10,691 nt of DNA, taken from positions 1-10,691 of the forward strand of contig JAJCXL010000506.1 of assembly GCA_029263435.1 (NCBI GenBank). The letters are read 5' to 3'. The notes beneath the pieces were generated by a model, which saw only the letters and a list, made by a program, of their open reading frames with translations, searched no databases and was not told the DNA's origin. Position 1 is the first letter of the stretch, and every line of letters begins with the position of its first letter. This document shows, piece by piece, positions 6,148-10,691 of the stretch. This stretch comes from Acidobacteriota bacterium. Its GTDB lineage: Bacteria > Acidobacteriota > Vicinamibacteria > Marinacidobacterales > SMYC01. The position numbers were made by a program, and so were the translations under genes.

Positions 6148-7614
6148 CTACACCTTCCACTTATAGGGGTACCAGTCGGGCATGGCTCGCACTTTGTAGT
6201 CGAGGTGGATGTGTTTCGTTTCCCTGAACCCTTCGAGTCCTTCCGCGCCGAGCTCCCGAGCGTTTCCGGACAGCCGCATGCCGCCGAAGGGGCCGGCATC
6301 GTTGTCGGTCAGCGGATCGTTGACCCAAAACGTCCCCGCTCGAATGTTGCTCGCGGCCGTCATCGCGTATTCGAGATTGTTCGTGTAGATGCTCGCGCCG
6401 AGTCCATAGCGCGACTGATTCGCGAGGCGGCACGCTTCGTCGATGTCTTTCACGGGCATCACGGGCGCGATAGGACCGAAGGTTTCTTCCGTGAACAGCT
6501 CCATTGTCGGAGAGACGTCCGTAAGGACGGTCGGCTCGTAGAAGTACCCCGCCGTGGGGCGCTCCGGTCGGCGGCCTCCCGTCGCGAGCTTGGCCCCCGC
6601 GCCTTCGGCCGCGGCGACCTTTTTCTCGGTCTTGTCTCTTTGCGCGGCGCTCACCATCGGCCCGAGATCGATATCGGGGCCCATGGGGTCTCCGATGCGA
6701 AGGGCTCTCGCGTTGTCCACGAGCTGTTCGACGAATGCTTCGTACACGTTCTCGAAGACGTAAAACCTTTCCGCAGAGGTGCACACTTGTCCCATGTTGA
6801 GAAACGTGGCGAACGCAGCCCCTTTCGCGGCAATGCTGACGTCGACGTCGTCGCAGACGATGAACGGATCGTTGCCACCGAGCTCGAGGTGAACTTTCTT
6901 GAGCGACTCCGCCGCCCGCATGGCGATGCGTCGTCCAGTGGCGACGCTTCCCGTAAACGCCACCACATCCACGTCGGGGTGAGAGACGAGCGCTTCGCCT
7001 GCCTCGTTGCCGTAACCGGTCACGAGGTTTACGACACCTTCCGGGAGAACGTCGAGCACGCCCCTCAGCATGAGCGTAGACAAAGGCGTGAGCTCCGACG
7101 GCTTGACGACGACGGTGTTTCCAGCCGCGAGCGCCGGAGCGAGCTTCCAGCACAACAACAAGAGGGGATAGTTCCACGGTACGATCGCGGCGACGACGCC
7201 ATAGGGCTCTTTCACGACGAAGTTGAACTGGTGCTCACGTACCGGAGCTATCACCCGACCTCGCTCGTGCCGTCCGATCTCGGCGTAGTAGTCGAAGCAG
7301 CCTGCGCACCACTCGACCTCATCTCGGTTCTCCAGGAGCGGTTTGCCGCCTTCGAGCGTCATCATCCGCGCCAGCGACTCCGTGGACGCGCGCAAGTTTG
7401 CCGCGACCCGGTGCAAAAGCTCAGCGCGGTCGAGGCCCGGCAGACGCCACCACCTCTCGAAGGATCGCGCGCTCGATTGCACCGCGCGATCGACGTCGGC
7501 ACCGGTTCCGCGCGGAACGTCGTCGATCCTCTCCTCTGTTGCGGGATTCTCGACCTCGATCGTAGCTCCGCCCGATGCCGCTACATCCTCTCCGCCAATC
7601 CACATCGTTTGCAT
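6148..7614 (-). CDS. NAD(P)-dependent aldehyde dehydrogenase, possibly aminobutyraldehyde-type
   Basis: The product has 488 residues, a normal ALDH length. The ATG at 7614 is preceded by AAAGGAG on the minus strand at a slightly long 11-base spacing; an earlier in-frame start would add an arginine-rich tail without support. The catalytic set is complete: N148 in VPWNYP, K171 in KPSE, FTGSVATG at 220-227, general base E244 in ELGGNDP, nucleophile C278 in NMGQVCTS, and E377 in EETFGP for coenzyme binding. It oxidises an aldehyde to the acid in the cytoplasm. The C-terminal GPFGGMRLSGNARELG and GFRETKHIHLDY are typical of betaine-aldehyde, succinate-semialdehyde and aminobutyraldehyde relatives. 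It is followed after 52 bp by the spermidine-dehydrogenase-like gene, so 4-aminobutanal to GABA is an attractive but unproven role. If the partner acts in the periplasm, the aldehyde must first enter the cell. Confidence 0.92.
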   Translation of the reverse strand: MQTMWIGGEDVAASGGATIEVENPATEERIDDVPRGTGADVDRAVQSSARSFERWWRLPGLDRAELLHRVAANLRASTESLARMMTLEGGKPLLENRDEVEWCAGCFDYYAEIGRHERGRVIAPVREHQFNFVVKEPYGVVAAIVPWNYPLLLLCWKLAPALAAGNTVVVKPSELTPLSTLMLRGVLDVLPEGVVNLVTGYGNEAGEALVSHPDVDVVAFTGSVATGRRIAMRAAESLKKVHLELGGNDPFIVCDDVDVSIAAKGAAFATFLNMGQVCTSAERFYVFENVYEAFVEQLVDNARALRIGDPMGPDIDLGPMVSAAQRDKTEKKVAAAEGAGAKLATGGRRPERPTAGYFYEPTVLTDVSPTMELFTEETFGPIAPVMPVKDIDEACRLANQSRYGLGASIYTNNLEYAMTAASNIRAGTFWVNDPLTDNDAGPFGGMRLSGNARELGAEGLEGFRETKHIHLDYKVRAMPDWYPYKWKV

Positions 7615-7633
7615 GAGCGTCCTGTCTCCTTTG

Positions 7634-7666
7634 CGTCGCCGTGGTGCTATCATGGCGACGAGCACC
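7634..7666. promoter_or_regulatory. Two interleaved inverted repeats in the divergent promoter region
   Basis: CGTCGCC (7634-7640) pairs with GGCGACG (7654-7660) across 13 bases, and GGTGCT (7643-7648) pairs with AGCACC (7661-7666) across 12 bases. The two dyads interleave in the 73-bp gap between the aldehyde dehydrogenase start (7614) and the lipoprotein start (7688). Position and arm spacing suit regulator binding sites for the divergent promoters. No clear -35/-10 pair is recognised, and chance is possible in GC-rich sequence. Confidence 0.3.
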
Positions 7667-7687
7667 CGAAAAAATAGCCCCCTAACT

Positions 7688-8497
7688 ATGGATCAAAAGC
7701 GATGTTCTCGCCCCTTCGAGGGTGTGATTTTCGTCGTCTGTTTGCTCGCCTTATCGGGCGGAGGCTGCTCCCTCGATGACCCGAGTACGCCGTTCACGGG
7801 GACGTCGAGCGTCGCGACCTCGACCAATGGGACCGTGACCAACGGTGGCGCTGGAACTCCGACGCCGACGCCTCCTCCGCCTGCGAACCCTCCGAGCGCC
7901 CCCGCGCCGACGGGAGGCTCGGGCCAAGACGTCGTTTTCGATGCACTCACGAGCGGCATGTCGGTGGGCGAGGTCTCCGGGGGGCAGTTCTCGCGATCGG
8001 GTTGGCAAGTCACCCAACGGGGCAACTTCATCCGTTACCGGGTGCCGACGATCACGAGCGGCTATGTCGAGTGGGAGAACTTGAACTTGACCCGCACGAA
8101 CCCCGCGCGCGACCTGTTCTCGTTGATGGGGATGTGGGACCCGACCAAAGGCGACTATCGCGAGAATCCGTTTCGGGTGCATATCCGCAAGCTCGACACT
8201 CAGGGGCACAATTCTCCCTATGTTCGGATGAGGTTCATCTCCGGGGGCGATCAAAACGACGTCGGCTGGGACTTTCTCGACTGGAATCCGAGCCAAGTCT
8301 ATCGATGGCGCCTCGAGTGGGGACCGGGGGGTGGCGGAAACGAAGCGCGGGTGCTCCTGGACGACCGCGTCATCATCCGCACCGCCTACGGCCCTACCTA
8401 CCGACCCGAGCAGCACTGGATTGAGCTCGGCATCGAAGAGCGTGCCGAAACGATCGTCGGCGTCGTGTTTAGAAACGTCCGCATCGGCCGCCGCTGA
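7688..8497 (+). CDS. Hypothetical proline-rich predicted lipoprotein with beta-sandwich-like domain
   Basis: I do not recognise a named family. The 269-residue protein starts at ATG 7688; an ATG at 7652 would add twelve polar residues, and neither has a clear ribosome binding site. It has a signal-peptide-like N-terminus: basic MDQKRCSRPFEG, then VIFVVCLLALSGGGC. Cys27 could be lipidated, although GGGC is a weak lipobox. A low-complexity linker of Thr, Gly and Pro follows (about residues 35-80, including TPTPTPPPP). The remaining ~190 residues alternate hydrophobic and polar positions and are rich in Trp, Tyr and Gly (for example SGWQVTQRGNFIRYRVP, VGWDFLDWNPSQVYRWRLEWG and the end VGVVFRNVRIGRR). 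This resembles a concanavalin-like (LamG/glucanase) jelly roll, perhaps binding a carbohydrate at the cell surface. It is divergent from the aldehyde dehydrogenase and converges on the M24 gene with 17 bp between stops. Function unknown. Confidence 0.8.
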   Translation: MDQKRCSRPFEGVIFVVCLLALSGGGCSLDDPSTPFTGTSSVATSTNGTVTNGGAGTPTPTPPPPANPPSAPAPTGGSGQDVVFDALTSGMSVGEVSGGQFSRSGWQVTQRGNFIRYRVPTITSGYVEWENLNLTRTNPARDLFSLMGMWDPTKGDYRENPFRVHIRKLDTQGHNSPYVRMRFISGGDQNDVGWDFLDWNPSQVYRWRLEWGPGGGGNEARVLLDDRVIIRTAYGPTYRPEQHWIELGIEERAETIVGVVFRNVRIGRR

Positions 8498-8514
8498 CAC
8501 CCGGCAACCCTGAT

Positions 8515-9798
8515 CTACGGGCTCGGGATCAGAATGAGCTCGGTCTGGTGTGGGGTGAGGTACTCGGAGCCGTCTTCGGTCACGAGAACTTCCTCTTCTA
8601 TGTTGATGATGTAGGCGCCGCCGAGCTCCGGCATCTTGCGCATGACGGACGGCTCGACCGCGAATATCTGGCCGGGCTCGAGCAACAGCTCCGCCGTGCT
8701 CCGACCGCGTGAACCGCGCTCGCCAAGTGACGGTCCGGCGCCGTGCACGACTCGCCCGACAGGATGCCCGGTCGAGTGGAAGAACTCCGGGTAGCCGGCT
8801 TCGGTCACGATCTCTCTCGCCACGCGGTCGACTTCCCAGCCGGCGATGCCGGGCTTCATCGCTCGCATGGCGGCGTGGTTCGCGCGCTCGAGCGTTTCGA
8901 ACATCCGGGCGACCTCGGGCGGTGCTTCGCTCTCTCCCGGTTTGAGCAAATAGGCGGCGCGGATGACGTCGGTGGTATAGCCTTCGAACCCAACTCCGAA
9001 ATCGACCCACAGGATATCGCCCGACTCGATCACGACGTCTTTGGCTGCCGCATGAGACAGGTCGCGAAACAGCCCGGAGTAAACACCCGGACAATGATCG
9101 CGATCCCATGCGAGCTCGGGGTAACCCCTGTGTCGCGCGAGCTCTTGAACGTAGTCGCGTAGCGCCTTTTGAGTCGTCACGCCCGGCTCGATGAACCCGC
9201 CCGTCAAGGCCTCCATAATAATCTCGTGCGTGTCGAGCGCCGCTCGACGATAGAGCTCGATCTCGGACGGAAGGCGCTTCGACCGAAAGCTCATGATGGT
9301 GGTCTCAGCGGAGGTCAGCCGGTCGGACCGATCTCCGAGCGCACGAAGCAACAGCGCGTGGGACGTCGCGCTCAGGCCGTCGGCAAGCCCGCTTCCTTCG
9401 GACATGTTGACGCCGATCCTCTCGGCGTCGAGCTCCGACAGGAGCGAAGCGAGTGCCTCTTCGAAGGGCCGGTCGCGCTCGAACGTCTCGGTCCGATCGT
9501 AGATGCCCGTATCTTTCAGCGGCACGACGTCGAGCGAAGAGACCAGCGCCCATCGCTCCGCTCGCTCGGAGCCGCGATCCCAGAAAACGAGGGCCCCGGT
9601 GCCGAGGTGAAACCCGAAATCCTCGGAGAGAGGGTCGAGATTGCCTTCCCGTGTGACAACGATCCAGGCATCGATGTTTCCCGCCCGCATCGAATCGAGA
9701 AGAAACTCGTCGACGCGCTCGAGCATTCTCGACTCCGCGGCCCCGGAGAGGACCGGCAGCAACAGTACGAAAAACCACGCCGACATCAAGGATCGCAC
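8515..9798 (-). CDS. Secreted M24-family metallopeptidase (Xaa-Pro aminopeptidase/prolidase-like)
   Basis: The product is 427 residues from a GTG at 9798, chosen because AGAGGAGAG lies upstream and the reading gives a full Sec signal: MRSLMSAWFFVLLLPVLSGAA, cleaved near residue 21. An ATG at 9786 forming TGATG with the upstream stop is the alternative and shortens the signal by four residues. Residues ~25-170 form a creatinase/prolidase N-terminal domain. The pita-bread catalytic domain keeps all five metal ligands: D266 (WVDFG), D277 (TTDVIR), H345 (STGHPVGR), E382 (AVEPSV) and E401 (NIEEEVLV), plus H352 in VVHGAG as the usual catalytic histidine. It should remove N-terminal residues before proline, or split dipeptides, outside the cytoplasm. 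It overlaps the LolA-like gene by 13 bp, so the two are probably co-translated. Exact peptide preference cannot be read from sequence. Confidence 0.93.
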   Translation of the reverse strand: MRSLMSAWFFVLLLPVLSGAAESRMLERVDEFLLDSMRAGNIDAWIVVTREGNLDPLSEDFGFHLGTGALVFWDRGSERAERWALVSSLDVVPLKDTGIYDRTETFERDRPFEEALASLLSELDAERIGVNMSEGSGLADGLSATSHALLLRALGDRSDRLTSAETTIMSFRSKRLPSEIELYRRAALDTHEIIMEALTGGFIEPGVTTQKALRDYVQELARHRGYPELAWDRDHCPGVYSGLFRDLSHAAAKDVVIESGDILWVDFGVGFEGYTTDVIRAAYLLKPGESEAPPEVARMFETLERANHAAMRAMKPGIAGWEVDRVAREIVTEAGYPEFFHSTGHPVGRVVHGAGPSLGERGSRGRSTAELLLEPGQIFAVEPSVMRKMPELGGAYIINIEEEVLVTEDGSEYLTPHQTELILIPSP

Positions 9799-10691
9799 GA
9801 GGTGGACTCTCCTCTCTTGTCGAGATCGACGCGCCTCAAGCTGTCCCCCCACTCTTCGGGGGCGGTAAGGACGAAGGCTCGATCGGGAAGCTCTCGATTG
9901 ACGGTGATCCCGTCCGGCTTGACGTTCACGGTAATGGCGTAGTCGTCATAGGGTCGATCGATGCGGACTTGCGACGCGAAACGGTGCGCGGATGCTCCCA
10001 ACGGCGCCAGATAATCGGAATAGCCGATATCGGCGAGAAGAGACCCGTCCTCGTCGTAGATTTGCTGACGGGACAGCTCGAGATCCTTCGTCCGATCGAA
10101 CCAGAAGCGCGCCCGAGGTGCTGGGCGTCCGAGGCGAAGAACCGTCAGGACGTAATAGCTCTTTCGAACCATCTGATTTTTCTTCGCGCGCGGACGGAGA
10201 TCGGCCTCTTCCACGCGTTCTTCCGTTAGAAACGTGACGGTGTGCGGCTCGTCGGTTGGGATGGGCTCGATCAGAAACGCGTCGTTGAAGTGCTGAGGGC
10301 GGATGTTGAGGAGCGGACCGGCCTTGCTGAGCTCGGGATCTTCGTCCAGCTGTTGTGCTTGCTCTCGATAGCGCTTCTGGTTCTGGCCCTCGATCATCGC
10401 TCGATATTCCGGCGGGTGAATCAAGAGCTGGAATCTCTCCCCGTCCGACGCCATGTCCGCGATATTGGCGCTCAAGATCGGTGCTTCGATATTGAGACGG
10501 ATCCGGCGCGGGCGCGCCAAGAGCAAGCGACCCTGGGCGGTGCGAAACTGGCGGCCTTCGCCCGTTTCCGCCTCCTCGACTGTCTCGAACTGGAGGTCGA
10601 CGCGCAACACGAGGGAATGAATTTCGTTCCAGGCGTTGACCTTTTCCACCAGCTCGTCGAGAGTCGCGGACGAGCTCGGCGCGAGAAACGG
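9786..10691 (-). CDS. LolA-like outer-membrane lipoprotein-sorting/DUF4292-type protein (partial, N-terminus cut)
   Basis: The frame is open from the right window edge to TGA at 9786, giving 301 visible residues; the true start and any signal sequence lie outside. The visible part begins PFLAPSSSATLDELVEKVNAWNEIHSLVLRVDLQFETV, an amphipathic helix leading into a beta strand. Strands then follow: GRLLLARPRRIRLNIEAP, ANIADMASDGERFQLLIHPPEY, a looser charged stretch, YYVLTVLRL, RARFWFDRTKDLELSRQQIYDEDG and ADIGYSDY. Helix plus a large half-barrel with 'R..i.l....p....ia....dG..f....p' is the pattern of LolA/LolB-like proteins, which carry lipophilic cargo such as lipoproteins across the periplasm. 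This is a fold-level guess: overall similarity to true LolA looks low, and the family could equally be an uncharacterised envelope protein. It lies directly upstream of the M24 peptidase and overlaps its start. Confidence 0.72.
   Translation of the reverse strand, partial: PFLAPSSSATLDELVEKVNAWNEIHSLVLRVDLQFETVEEAETGEGRQFRTAQGRLLLARPRRIRLNIEAPILSANIADMASDGERFQLLIHPPEYRAMIEGQNQKRYREQAQQLDEDPELSKAGPLLNIRPQHFNDAFLIEPIPTDEPHTVTFLTEERVEEADLRPRAKKNQMVRKSYYVLTVLRLGRPAPRARFWFDRTKDLELSRQQIYDEDGSLLADIGYSDYLAPLGASAHRFASQVRIDRPYDDYAITVNVKPDGITVNRELPDRAFVLTAPEEWGDSLRRVDLDKRGESTSCDP

Noticed and set aside
7634..7666. RNA pseudoknot formed by the interleaved repeats
   Set aside because: There are no bases between the second arm of one stem and the second arm of the other, and only two bases in the first loop, so both stems cannot form together. 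At most they are alternative hairpins or DNA-level sites.
6145..7677. Long plus-strand open frame (510 codons) opposite the aldehyde dehydrogenase gene
   Set aside because: The opposite strand carries a full ALDH with every catalytic residue. The plus-strand translation is rich in Arg, His and Gly with no recognisable motif, as expected for the antisense of a GC-rich gene.
8498..8514. Terminator between the convergent lipoprotein and M24 genes
   Set aside because: Only 17 bases separate the stops, and no GC-rich hairpin with a T run is visible.
7751..9109. Long minus-strand open frame (452 codons) spanning the lipoprotein and the M24 gene end
   Set aside because: It crosses two well-supported genes in a shifted frame, is dominated by Arg/Ser/Pro and shows no domain.
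9169..9942. Plus-strand open frame across the M24 and LolA-like genes
   Set aside because: It is antisense to two genes with metal-ligand or fold evidence, and its translation is compositionally biased.

Overview
The window comes from a high-GC, Gram-negative-type bacterium. Supporting signs are a complete TRAP transporter, a twin-arginine signal peptide, several apparent lipoprotein or Sec signals, a LolA-like protein, frequent TTG/GTG starts and a strong G/C preference at third codon positions. The mix of a proline-rich lipoprotein, a secreted M24 peptidase beside a LolA-like gene, and paired GGGGTC-A-GACCCC palindromes is the kind of thing I associate with Acidobacteriota or deltaproteobacterial-type environmental genomes. 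That placement is inference and no marker gene is present.

Layout. (1) 1-1165, minus: a FAD amine oxidase of the gamma-glutamylputrescine oxidase/DAO type, running off the left edge. (2) 1269-4082, plus, divergent from (1): a complete tripartite TRAP transporter, dctP-dctQ-dctM, with overlapping gene ends. (3) 4083-4241: a convergent gap holding two near-identical inverted copies of a short palindrome that probably act as terminators in both directions. (4) 4242-7614, minus: an aldehyde dehydrogenase followed after 52 bp by a Tat-exported FAD oxidoreductase resembling spermidine dehydrogenase. (5) 7688-8497, plus, divergent from (4): an orphan proline-rich predicted lipoprotein with a beta-sandwich-like domain. 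(6) 8515-10691, minus: a LolA-like protein (open at the right edge) overlapping a secreted M24 metallopeptidase.

Working together. The two amine-oxidising flavoenzymes and the aldehyde dehydrogenase fit a polyamine or amine catabolic set: a SpdH-type enzyme would release 4-aminobutanal and 1,3-diaminopropane from spermidine, and the aldehyde dehydrogenase would oxidise the aldehyde to GABA. The TRAP transporter between them may import a related carboxylate-bearing compound, since its binding protein keeps the conserved carboxylate-binding arginine region. Substrates are inferred from family and neighbourhood, not proven. The M24/LolA-like pair looks like a separate cell-envelope or peptide-degradation unit. 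I found no tRNA, rRNA, CRISPR array, transposase or phage gene. I found no clearly novel system; the most unusual items are the paired palindrome element, the orphan lipoprotein and the dyad symmetries in both divergent promoter regions.
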